This document shows positions 54,619 to 62,419 of a stretch of DNA of 64,000 nt, piece after piece. The number at the start of each line of letters is the position of its first letter. Position 1 is the stretch's first letter. Under the pieces are notes generated by a model. It saw nothing but the letters and a program-made list of their open reading frames with translations. It made no database searches and was not told the DNA's origin. Made by a program: the position numbers and the translations under genes. The stretch lies in assembly GCA_041687435.1 (NCBI GenBank), contig JAWLBX010000020.1:1-64000 (forward strand), read 5' to 3'. Source of the DNA: JACKII01 sp041687435. Lineage in GTDB: Bacteria > Pseudomonadota > Alphaproteobacteria > Bin95.

Positions 54619-56334
54619 GTCCTCGTCGGTGTTCTGGCGGTTGCGCAGTGCAGCCCCCAGAATGTCGCCCAACGACGCGCCGCTGTCGGACGAACCGAAC
54701 TGAGCCATCGCCTCTTTCTCTTCCTCGATCTCCAGCGCCTTGATGGAGAGCGAAATACGACGTGACGCCTTGTCGACCTGCGTTACCTTGGCGTCGACCT
54801 TCTCGCCGACGGCAAAGCGGTCCGGCCGCTGCTCGCTGCGCTCGCGCGCCAAGTCGGAGCGGCGGATGAAGCCGATAAGGTCGCCATCGATCGCCAGTTC
54901 AACGCCGCCATCATTCACCTGGGTGACGGTGCCGGTGATGATCGAGCCGCGGCGCAGATTGTCTGCCGATTTCAGCGCATTCGTGAACGGATCGTCGGTC
55001 AGCTGTTTGATGCCGAGCGAGATGCGCTCCTTATCGGTATCGACGTCGAGCACCTTGACCTTGACCATATCGCCACGGTTGTACTCGGCGGCAGCTTCCT
55101 CACCCGACTTCTCCCAGGAAATGTCGGACAGGTGAACCATGCCGTCGATATCGCCGGGCAAGCCAACAAACAGGCCGAACTCGGTGATATTCTTGACTTC
55201 GCCTTCCAACTCCGTCCCCGGGCCGTATTCACGTGCAAACGTGACCCACGGGTTCTCGATGGTCTGCTTGATGCCGAGCGAGATGCGGCGCTTGACCGGG
55301 TCCACATCCAGAATGCGGACTTCGACTTCCTGAGAGGTGGCGACGATTTTGCCGGGGTGGACGTTTTTCTTGGTCCAAGACATCTCCGAGACGTGCACCA
55401 GACCTTCGACGCCCGGCTCCAACTCGACGAACGCGCCGTAGTCGGTAATGTTGGTGACACGGCCCATGAACTGAGTGCCGACCGGATATTTCGCTTCGAT
55501 GCCGTCCCATGGATCGGCCATCAGCTGCTTCATGCCGAGGCTGATGCGCTGGGTTTCCGGGTTGAAGCGGATCACCTGCACTTCGACCGCCTGGCCGATG
55601 CTCAGCGCTTCCGACGGATGGTTGATTCGCTTCCAGGCAATGTCGGTGACGTGCAGCAGGCCGTCGACGCCGCCCAGGTCGATGAACGCACCGTAATCGG
55701 TGATGTTCTTGACGACGCCGTTCAGCACCTGGCCTTCCTTCAGGCTGGCCACCAGTTCGTTTCGGGCCTCGGCACGCGTTTCCTCCAGCACCGCACGGCG
55801 CGAGACGACGATGTTGCCGCGATTGCGGTCCATTTTCAGGATCTGGAACGGCTGCGGTGTGCCCATCAGCGGGGTGATATCGCGCACCGGGCGGATATCG
55901 ACCTGGCTGCCTGGCAGGAATGCCACGGCGCCGGCGAGATCGACGGTGAAACCGCCCTTGACCCGGCCGAAGATGACGCCCTTGACCTTTTCCTGATCGT
56001 TGAAAGCGCGCTCCAACTGAAGCCAGGCTTCCTCGCGGCGGGCCTTGTCGCGGGAGAGAACGGCTTCACCGTTCTTGTCTTCCAGGCGCTCGACATACAC
56101 GTCGACCGTGTCGCCGACGCGCAGTTCGGGATCCTGACCCGGGCCGGCGAATTCCTTGAGAGGGACGCGGCCTTCGGACTTCAGGCCGACATCGATCAAG
56201 GCCATGTCGTTTTCAATGGAAACGACGGTTCCCTTTACGACGGTACCTTCGAAACTGCTTTGCTCCTGAAGACTCTCTTCCAGAAGCGCGGCGAAATCCT
56301 CGCCGGCGGGAACCATTTCCATAGTGTCAGCCAT
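54613..56334 (-). CDS. rpsA: 30S ribosomal protein S1
   Basis: mRNA-binding ribosomal protein of 573 residues with six S1-type OB-fold domains, at about 30-98, 116-183, 204-272, 289-359, 376-447 and 463-535. Typical repeat phrases are VKNITDYGAFIDLGGVDGLLHVTDIAW and the following RISLGMKQL-type strands in pieces. Length and domain number are normal. It lies between cmk and sppA, as in many proteobacteria. Confidence 0.97.
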   Translation of the reverse strand: MADTMEMVPAGEDFAALLEESLQEQSSFEGTVVKGTVVSIENDMALIDVGLKSEGRVPLKEFAGPGQDPELRVGDTVDVYVERLEDKNGEAVLSRDKARREEAWLQLERAFNDQEKVKGVIFGRVKGGFTVDLAGAVAFLPGSQVDIRPVRDITPLMGTPQPFQILKMDRNRGNIVVSRRAVLEETRAEARNELVASLKEGQVLNGVVKNITDYGAFIDLGGVDGLLHVTDIAWKRINHPSEALSIGQAVEVQVIRFNPETQRISLGMKQLMADPWDGIEAKYPVGTQFMGRVTNITDYGAFVELEPGVEGLVHVSEMSWTKKNVHPGKIVATSQEVEVRILDVDPVKRRISLGIKQTIENPWVTFAREYGPGTELEGEVKNITEFGLFVGLPGDIDGMVHLSDISWEKSGEEAAAEYNRGDMVKVKVLDVDTDKERISLGIKQLTDDPFTNALKSADNLRRGSIITGTVTQVNDGGVELAIDGDLIGFIRRSDLARERSEQRPDRFAVGEKVDAKVTQVDKASRRISLSIKALEIEEEKEAMAQFGSSDSGASLGDILGAALRNRQNTDEDA

Positions 56335-56399
56335 AGGCGCGCACTTAACTCCGAAATAAACTGGTTAGAGGGATGACAGCGGCTTCCGCATAATAGCAG

Positions 56400-57077
56400 T
56401 CACCGCAGCGGCTTTACTCCGTTTCCGCCGTCTGATCGGGGCTGACCTAAACGCCTTACGCATTCCATGGCAATCGCATAGACTGTCGCGGCATCCTTTT
56501 CGGTCGTATCGATCACGACAGCATCTATAGCCGGGCGCAGCGGCGCGGTCGTCCGAGCGCTGTCCCGATGGTCTCGTTCCTCAACGTCCTTGAGGATTTC
56601 GGCGTATATACGCTTGTCGTCCGCCGCCTGCAACTCTTGGAATCGCCGCCGTGCCCGCGCCTCGATGCTGGCGGTCAGATAAAACTTCAGATCCGCATCC
56701 GGGCAGATCACAGTGCCGATGTCGCGTCCGTCCAAAATTGCGCCGGCAGCGCCGGCCGGCGGACGGGTGGCAAATTCCCGCTGGAAGGCGAACAGCGCGT
56801 CACGAACCCCTTGGATTGCGGCGACTTTTGAGGCCATGCCACCGACCTTTTCGCTGCGCAGCAGCTGCGGCTGGATGAGATCGGCAGGGGTGAGTGCCCG
56901 GGCGATGGCAGTCGCCTCCGCGTCCGTCGGGTCGGTGATGCCTGCCGACAGCAGCTTTGCGGCGACTGCCCGGTAGAGCAGGCCGGTGTCGAGATGGGCA
57001 AAGCCCAACTCGGCCGCCAGCCGCTTGCCGAGGGTGCCCTTGCCAGCGCCGGCAGGCCCGTCTATGGCGATAATCAA
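56400..57077 (-). CDS. cmk: Cytidylate kinase
   Basis: Phosphorylates CMP and dCMP, 225 residues. The P-loop GPAGAGKGTLGKRL is at residues 7-20, HLDTGLLYRAVA marks the substrate-binding helix, and ILDGRDIGTVICPDADLKFY the NMP site. The start ATG 57077 overlaps the aroA stop by four bases. The aroA-cmk-rpsA order is classic in proteobacteria. Confidence 0.95.
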   Translation of the reverse strand: MIIAIDGPAGAGKGTLGKRLAAELGFAHLDTGLLYRAVAAKLLSAGITDPTDAEATAIARALTPADLIQPQLLRSEKVGGMASKVAAIQGVRDALFAFQREFATRPPAGAAGAILDGRDIGTVICPDADLKFYLTASIEARARRRFQELQAADDKRIYAEILKDVEERDHRDSARTTAPLRPAIDAVVIDTTEKDAATVYAIAMECVRRLGQPRSDGGNGVKPLR

Positions 57078-58447
57078 GCCTCTGCCTCCGCTCCCAGTGT
57101 AATGGTAGCGCCGAGGCTCCGCATCAGGGGTACGAAATCCGGAAAGCTGGTGGCGATTGGCGCGGCGTCGTCTACCCGCACGCCATCGTGCGCCGCCAGG
57201 CCCAATACGGCAAAGGCCATGGCGATGCGATGGTCCAGGTCGGTGCGGATCGCGCCGCCGGTCCTGCCGTTGCCACGCACAGCCTGGCCGCCCTCTACCG
57301 TCAAGCTGTCGGCGTCGGCGGAGACGCGCACACCGCAGGCATCAAGGCCGCGCGCCACGGCGTCGAGGCGGTCGCTTTCCTTCACCCGCAATTCACCGAT
57401 GCCCGGCATGTGCGTGCGTCCCTCGGCAATCGCGGCGATGGCGGCCAGTATGGGGTATTCGTCGATCATGCTGGGTGCCCGTTCCGCCGGGACTGTGACG
57501 CCCTTCAGACGGCCATGCCGCACCCTGACGTCGCCGACTGGCTCGCCATTCTCCTCGCGGGCGTTTTCTATGGTCAGGTCTGCGCCCATCTCGCGCAGGG
57601 TCTCGATCAGGCCGATGCGGCCGGGATTGAGGCACAGGTCGGTGCAGGTCACGTCCGAGCCGGGGGCCATCAACGCCGCCGCCATCGGGAACGCGGCGGA
57701 CGACGGGTCTGCCGGCACCAAAACACTCGCGCCGCGCAGCACCGCCTCGCCCGCCAGTTCGATCACGCCCTCGCCATTTTCCTCACCGCGGCTCACTGTT
57801 GCGCCGAAATGGCGCATCATGCGCTCGGTGTGGTCGCGCGTGGCTTCCGGTTCGATCACGCGGGTGGTGCCGGCCGCGTTCAATCCTGCCAGCAGGATCG
57901 CGGATTTTACCTGGGCCGATGCCACCGGCAGCCGGTAGTCGATGGCAACCGCCGGGCGTGCGCCGACCACGGCGAGCGGCAACCGCCCGCCCTCGCGCGA
58001 GAAGAACTGAGCGCCGCACTGGACCAGCGGCGTGGTAACGCGCGCCATTGGCCGGCGGCGCAGAGAGGCATCGCCGGTCAGGAAGGCCGTCAGTGGGTGG
58101 CTGGCGAGCATGCCCATCAGCAGGCGCGCGCCGGTGCCGGCATTGCCCATGTTCAGCACGTCGGCAGGCTCGGCCAATCCGCCGACACCCACGCCGGTGA
58201 CAACCCAGGTGCCATCGGCCTCCCGCATAACATTGGCGCCGAGTGCGCGCATGGCCACTGCGGTGGCCAGTACATCCTCGCCTTCCAGCAGGCCGGTAAT
58301 GCGGGTCTCGCCGATGGCGAGACCGCCCAGCATCAGCGACCGGTGCGAGATGGACTTGTCACCGGGCACGCGGACGCGACCTTGCAAGGGAGAAGCGGAC
58401 GGGGCGGCCAAAAGCGGGCCGCTGAGAGAAGTGCGGTCGTTGGACAT
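57074..58447 (-). CDS. aroA: 3-phosphoshikimate 1-carboxyvinyltransferase (EPSP synthase)
   Basis: Shikimate-pathway enzyme joining PEP and shikimate-3-phosphate, 457 residues. The N-terminal VPGDKSISHRSLMLGGLA carries the PEP-binding Lys, GNAGTGARLLMG the conserved active loop, and LRVKESDRLDAVARGL the C-terminal motif. The GNAGTGARL sequence is that of class II enzymes, with Ala where class I has Gly-Thr-Ala-Met-Arg, so reduced glyphosate sensitivity is possible. It heads the aroA-cmk-rpsA series and is divergent from the TIGR02300 gene. Confidence 0.96.
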   Translation of the reverse strand: MSNDRTSLSGPLLAAPSASPLQGRVRVPGDKSISHRSLMLGGLAIGETRITGLLEGEDVLATAVAMRALGANVMREADGTWVVTGVGVGGLAEPADVLNMGNAGTGARLLMGMLASHPLTAFLTGDASLRRRPMARVTTPLVQCGAQFFSREGGRLPLAVVGARPAVAIDYRLPVASAQVKSAILLAGLNAAGTTRVIEPEATRDHTERMMRHFGATVSRGEENGEGVIELAGEAVLRGASVLVPADPSSAAFPMAAALMAPGSDVTCTDLCLNPGRIGLIETLREMGADLTIENAREENGEPVGDVRVRHGRLKGVTVPAERAPSMIDEYPILAAIAAIAEGRTHMPGIGELRVKESDRLDAVARGLDACGVRVSADADSLTVEGGQAVRGNGRTGGAIRTDLDHRIAMAFAVLGLAAHDGVRVDDAAPIATSFPDFVPLMRSLGATITLGAEAEA

Positions 58448-58567
58448 AGAGTCTCAGCATAGAGCGGAAGGGGTGCGATTGCGCGCAGGCGTTCTTTATT
58501 CTTTGACACCCTATGCCGTTTCTGGCAATGGCGCTGCCCACCCAAATATACAGAAGAGGATGATCGC

Positions 58568-58915
58568 ATGACCACAACGCGGGCACAGCGCGGCACCAAG
58601 CGCACCTGCGTCGCTTGCGGCGAGCGGTTCTATGACCTCGACCGCAACCCGATTGTCTGCCCGGCCTGCGGCAACGTGCATGGGCCGGAAGCCTTCGTGC
58701 GTCAGCGCCCGCTGGCCGCCGATGTCGCCGCTGCCGCACCGGCCGCCGCTGCAGCGAAACCAGAGCAGGACGACGACGATCTCGACCTGGATGCTGTCGG
58801 CCTCGGCGACGACAACACCCTGATCGACGATGGTGATGATTTGGATGATGACGACGACGGAATCGACGATGTTGTCGGCGATGTAGATGTTGACGGAGAC
58901 GAGGAAGACAGCTAA
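58568..58915 (+). CDS. TIGR02300 family zinc-ribbon protein with acidic tail
   Basis: A 115-residue conserved alphaproteobacterial protein. The N-terminus carries a four-cysteine zinc ribbon (Cys14, Cys17, Cys31, Cys34) in RTCVACGERFYDLDRNP and CPACGNVHGP. The rest is alanine-rich then highly acidic (many Asp), ending DGDEEDS. The FYDL motif is characteristic of TIGR02300. Function unknown. It is divergent from aroA with about 120 bp between and is followed by tRNA-Ala, as in related genomes. Confidence 0.85.
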   Translation: MTTTRAQRGTKRTCVACGERFYDLDRNPIVCPACGNVHGPEAFVRQRPLAADVAAAAPAAAAAKPEQDDDDLDLDAVGLGDDNTLIDDGDDLDDDDDGIDDVVGDVDVDGDEEDS

Positions 58916-58971
58916 ACACCCGCTTCCACACCGCGGGGCGGCCCCAACCGCCCGGCATCAAACGGAGTTTC

Positions 58972-59047
<76 letters not shown>

Positions 59048-59100
59048 AACTTACCAAAATTTTCAATATAAATCAGCTAGTTAAAAGAGAATGACGCGGG

Positions 59101-59124
59101 GTTATCCCCCACGTCATCCCCCAC
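59101..59124. repeat. Tandem 12-bp repeat downstream of tRNA-Ala
   Basis: Two adjacent 12-mers differ at one position (59101-59112 and 59113-59124; GTTATCCCCCAC then GTCATCCCCCAC). Their place next to a tRNA suggests protein-binding sites of a lost integrase, which is inference only. Confidence 0.5.
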
Positions 59125-59171
59125 ATGGTGCCGGAAGTTGATGGAAGGCTGCGGTAGCAAACCAATGTCGC

Positions 59172-59339
59172 TCATCGCCCGTCCAGCCAAGCTGACGCCA
59201 ACTTGGTCGCTTTAATGACCTGATCGGTTGCGGTATTTGTCGCAACTATCCGCTTGGCGGGAGGGCTGATAGGCCTAGATGCAGCCTCGATAGCCGCAAA
59301 CTCGGCCTCGACGCTGATATCGCAGGAATGGCAGCGATC
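59172..59339 (-). pseudogene. Possible C-terminal coding remnant
   Basis: A minus-strand open stretch of 55 codons ends in a stop at 59172-59174. It has no obvious start, being bounded upstream by a stop at 59340-59342. Its codons show a coding-like pattern and it encodes VEAEFAAIEAASRPISPPAK and further residues, ending in TKLASAWLDGR. No family is recognised. It may be the tail of an integrase-linked or phage gene; it could also be chance. Confidence 0.3.
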
Positions 59340-59737
59340 TTAGAATCAGCTGTGCGACAAGCTCTCTTGAGAAGGCTAATGATGTAGATCATGGTAACTT
59401 ATACTGTTCAATTGTAATTTAAAGAAGAATATTACATTTGACCTTCTGGTGTCCGCGATTAAAGTCGAATTTGTTTCGGAAATGATTGTTTGTATTCTGA
59501 CATATCGGCTGAATTAGTTAGCCAAAATGGCGCGGAGATAAGCCTTTCGGCCTGTTATTCAGTTTTGGGTTGTCGCGACATAGGTTGCCTCCACCGTTAA
59601 GCTGAGTCGGGCCGGGTCGAAGCGCACGCAGGGTTAGGCCTCGTGAAACAGCAAGACTACTCCGGGTGTGCGCGGTGACCTTGGCGACGAGCTTGACCAA
59701 GCGCAGTTCGTGGGCATCGCCGCGGCGGCTGGTTTAA

Positions 59738-59867
59738 GGTTTATCCCTGCTCGTGCCGGGGAGGCTCGCTTATCAGCATTCGGCCCAAAACGATGTATGG
59801 TTCATCCTCGCTCGTGCGGGGGAAGCTCCGCCCCGGTGTACCCATAGCCGCGGTCGTACGGTTCATC
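59738..59867 (-). CRISPR. Relic type I-E-like CRISPR array: two repeats plus truncated third
   Basis: Repeats A (59738-59765) and B (59799-59826) are 28 nt long and identical at 23 of 28 positions. Their starts are 61 bp apart, separated by a 33-nt spacer (59766-59798). A third start, GGTTCATC, lies at 59860-59867, again exactly 61 bp on, after a 33-nt spacer (59827-59859); it is then cut off by transposase sequence. Read on the minus strand, repeats end GGATAAACC or GGATGAACC, like the 5' handle of type I-E crRNAs, and carry the C-rich/G-rich palindrome of that type. Repeat A is more degenerate, as expected at a trailer end. No cas gene is in the window. Functionality is unlikely. Confidence 0.72.
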
Positions 59868-60385
59868 TGTCCGCCGATACCTTCTTCGTCGGCCGCCTGA
59901 AGGGCGTCGGCAAGGTGTACCTGCATGCGGTAGTCGATACCTACGGCTCCTATGCTTTCGGCTTCCTGCACGTCTCCAAGCAGCCGGAGGCCGCGGTGGC
60001 CGTGTTGCACAACGATGTGCTGCCCTTCTACCGCAAGCTCGATCTGCGAGTTGGCGCGGTGCTGACCGACAATGGCCGCGAATTCTGCGGAACCGAGACG
60101 CATCCCTATGAGCTCTACTTGGCGCTGAACGGGATCGAGCACCGCCGTACCAAGGTGCGCTCACCGAAAACAAACGGCTTTGTCGAGCGCTTCAACGGCA
60201 CCGTGCTGGACGAATTCTTCCGCCTGAAGATGCGCGAGACATTCTACGAGAGCGTTGAAGTGCTACAAGCGGACCTGGACGCTTGGCTCGTGCACTACAA
60301 CACCGAGCGGCTCCATCTCGGATACCGCAACCAGGGACGACGCCCCATCGAAACCGTCAACCTGTTCGCCACTCAAGAAGCTTAA
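59868..60385 (+). pseudogene. 5'-truncated IS481-type transposase
   Basis: The C-terminal rve-type integrase domain of an IS3/IS481-like transposase, about 172 residues long. It starts LSADTFFVGRLKGVGKVYLH and includes TDNGREFCGTETHPYELYLA (DDE acid) and KTNGFVERFNGTVLDEFF, ending NTERLHLGYRNQGRRPIET with intact C-terminus. The N-terminal helix-turn-helix half is missing: upstream of about 59868 lies CRISPR-repeat sequence. A GTG at 59753 within repeat A creates an artificial longer frame. The element has lost its left end and is inactive. Confidence 0.85.
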
Positions 60386-60569
60386 GAGGCCACCTAAAGA
60401 AGTGCAGAAAGATAGAACATTGCCGTCACACTCACCGGCGGCAGTACTATAGGATGGTGTCAATCCGCGTTCACTGTATCAATTAACGACCCAAATGCTG
60501 AACATCCTGCCAGTATGTATATGAGATATCTGGTCCGGACATTGCCAGCGTTCGCCATGGAAGAGAAAC

Positions 60570-61994
60570 ATGCAAGACCTTCACCGTACCGGCAATTTTC
60601 TCGGACGTTTAATCTTTGCCACGTTTTTTCTACTGTACCTTGCTGGTGGGCCGGTTCTGGCACAAAACACCCCCGGCAATGAAGATATCCCGGCAAGCGA
60701 CACAGCACGGGAAGTTGCCGTCACACCTGGGGCGCGCGATACACAGATTGCAGCCCGCCTTGAAAGCATCCTGGAAGCCAGCGCTTGGTTTGATCCCCTT
60801 TCCGTTTCCGTGCGCCAGGGCATTGTGTTCCTGGACGGGCAGACCGAAACTGATGAGCGTCGGGAGTGGGCACAACAACTCGCATTGCGCACGCAAGACG
60901 TGGTTGCCGTGGTAAACCGCATCGAGGTGCAACGCCCGATCAGTTGGGACCTGACTCCGACCTGGCGAGAACTGGAGCGGCTGGTCGACCGTGCGCAATG
61001 GTTCGCGCCGCTGACAGTCGTATCAATTTTGATTCTTTTCATCTTCTGGCTTCTGTCACTGGGAACTGCCAGCTTGACGCGGCGCCTGCTGCGCCGCCGC
61101 GTGACTTCGCCATTGCTGGTCGATATCGCCGCGCGGGGCATCGCCTTGCCCGTGTTTCTCATCGGGCTGTATTTTGTTTTGCAGATTGCGGGCCTTACAC
61201 GGCTTGCCGTGACAGTACTGGGAGGTACCGGCCTTGTCGGTATTATTCTCGGCCTCGCTTTCCGCGAGATTGCAGAAAACTCCCTTGCGAGCATTCTCCT
61301 AAGCGCGCGCAACCCGTTCAGGACCGGCGACTGGATTAGGATTGGTGATTATCAGGGGATCGTGCAAAATCTGAACATGCGCACAACGATTCTGCTTACA
61401 CTGGACGGGAACCACATCCAGATTCCGAATTCGCTGGTGTTCAAGAGCGTTGTCACGAACTTCTCAAGCAACCCAAACCGGCGTACCGAATTCACTGTCG
61501 GCATCGGCTATGCCAACTCGATCGTGCAGGCACAGGATCTCATTATTTCAATCCTGCGCGCGCATCCCGCCGTGCTCGAAGATCCGGAACCAATCGCCAT
61601 TGTCGACGAGCTAGGTCCTTCGACCGTGAACATCTGCGTGCAGTTCTGGTTCAATGGCAAGTCCTATTCGATCTTCAAGGTGCGCTCGTCCTTAATGCGA
61701 CAGGTCAAGCGTGCACTTCAACAGGCGGGCATCTCGATGCCCGCACCCGTTCATGAAGTGATCTTTCCCGAAGGCGTGCCGTTGCACCGCATCCCCGCAG
61801 ATGCCGACATCGTCGAGGCCATGCCACGCACCCCTGTCCCCAGGGACAACGCAGAGGCGTCAACGGTTTCATCCGGCGAAGGCGATCTCAAGTCTGAGGA
61901 AGACGATCTTAATCGACAGGCTGAGGAGTCCGATCTGCCCGAAGCCCAAAACAACCTGTTGACGCCGCCCGGTGGCATATCGGCCCAATCGTGA
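60570..61994 (+). CDS. BON-domain mechanosensitive channel (MscS family)
   Basis: A 474-residue inner-membrane protein. After a signal-like helix (about 10-32) there is a BON domain (about 58-121), then transmembrane helices at about 145-172 and 187-210 and the pore helix GGTGLVGIILGLAFREIAEN. The MscS beta domain follows with GDWIRIGDYQGIVQNLNMRT and IQIPNSLVFKSVVTNFSSNP. A charged C-terminal tail ends in SAQS. Likely a stretch-activated osmotic valve; the BON domain may associate with the envelope. It lies in the accessory region after the transposase remnant, and 184 bp upstream carries no recognised gene. Confidence 0.88.
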   Translation: MQDLHRTGNFLGRLIFATFFLLYLAGGPVLAQNTPGNEDIPASDTAREVAVTPGARDTQIAARLESILEASAWFDPLSVSVRQGIVFLDGQTETDERREWAQQLALRTQDVVAVVNRIEVQRPISWDLTPTWRELERLVDRAQWFAPLTVVSILILFIFWLLSLGTASLTRRLLRRRVTSPLLVDIAARGIALPVFLIGLYFVLQIAGLTRLAVTVLGGTGLVGIILGLAFREIAENSLASILLSARNPFRTGDWIRIGDYQGIVQNLNMRTTILLTLDGNHIQIPNSLVFKSVVTNFSSNPNRRTEFTVGIGYANSIVQAQDLIISILRAHPAVLEDPEPIAIVDELGPSTVNICVQFWFNGKSYSIFKVRSSLMRQVKRALQQAGISMPAPVHEVIFPEGVPLHRIPADADIVEAMPRTPVPRDNAEASTVSSGEGDLKSEEDDLNRQAEESDLPEAQNNLLTPPGGISAQS

Positions 61995-62419
61995 TGGGCG
62001 ATGCCAAACACCAAATCCACAATACCATTACCGCCTTCCTGATTTGATTGGCCGGCAAGTCAGTAAAGGCGGGCCGCCGCCCAGTCGGCATGGGGCAGGA
62101 TCGAGGCCAGAAACCGCTTGGCCAGGACCGAGGTGCTGATCGCGAGCCCCGCCGCGACGGCCGACCAAACCGCAGCGGATTTGCCGGCGGCTCCAACTCC
62201 CGAGTAGGATGGAGCATCATGAGCAAAGGAACAAAGCCCAGCCTCATTATGTGTTTCCTTAACGAGACGGCGCTGCCGCCGATCTGCTGGTGGAGAATCC
62301 TGCGCGGCCATCAATGGAAGGCAAAGCCCGAAAAGGCCACTGTAGCCTGAACATTTTGCACAGCACCCGAGACCAGCGGCCCTTTCCGCAGCCGGTCTGT
62401 CACCACAAGGTCTGCCAGC
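61995..62419. other. Gene-poor interval between mscS-type and sulP genes
   Basis: This 425-bp interval has no intact gene on either strand. A possible remnant of a FocA/YfdC-like transporter lies on the minus strand (62060-62212). A weak AAGGT-type ribosome site precedes the sulP ATG at 62420. Confidence 0.5.
62060..62212 (-). pseudogene. Possible FocA/YfdC-like transporter fragment
   Basis: A minus-strand reading of about 50 residues ends in a stop at 62060-62062. It includes SAAVWSAVAAGLAISTSVLA and FLASILPHADWA, which resemble the first membrane helix and following loop of formate/nitrite transporter (YfdC-type) proteins. The rest of such a gene is absent. The likeness is from memory and the fragment is short, so it could be coincidence. 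Confidence 0.3.

Larger units (their letters stand above)
59048..59737. other. Gene-poor, AT-shifted stretch after tRNA-Ala
   Basis: This 690-bp stretch has no intact gene and is richer in A/T than the preceding sequence. It contains a tandem 12-bp repeat (59101-59124) and a short coding remnant (59172-59339). Immediately before the CRISPR relic nothing further is recognisable. I searched for a duplicate of the tRNA-Ala 3' end that would mark an attachment site and did not see one in the remaining window. Confidence 0.6.

Noticed and set aside
58740..58915. Low-complexity GAT/GAC-rich repeat
   Set aside because: It encodes the acidic tail of the TIGR02300 protein and is explained by amino-acid bias.
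59677..59704. A further CRISPR repeat one period upstream of repeat A
   Set aside because: The 28 bases at the expected 61-nt offset do not resemble repeats A or B.
59753..60385. A 210-codon frame read as one transposase gene
   Set aside because: Its first 40 codons come from the CRISPR relic; only the part from about 59868 is transposase-like. The GTG start lies inside repeat A.
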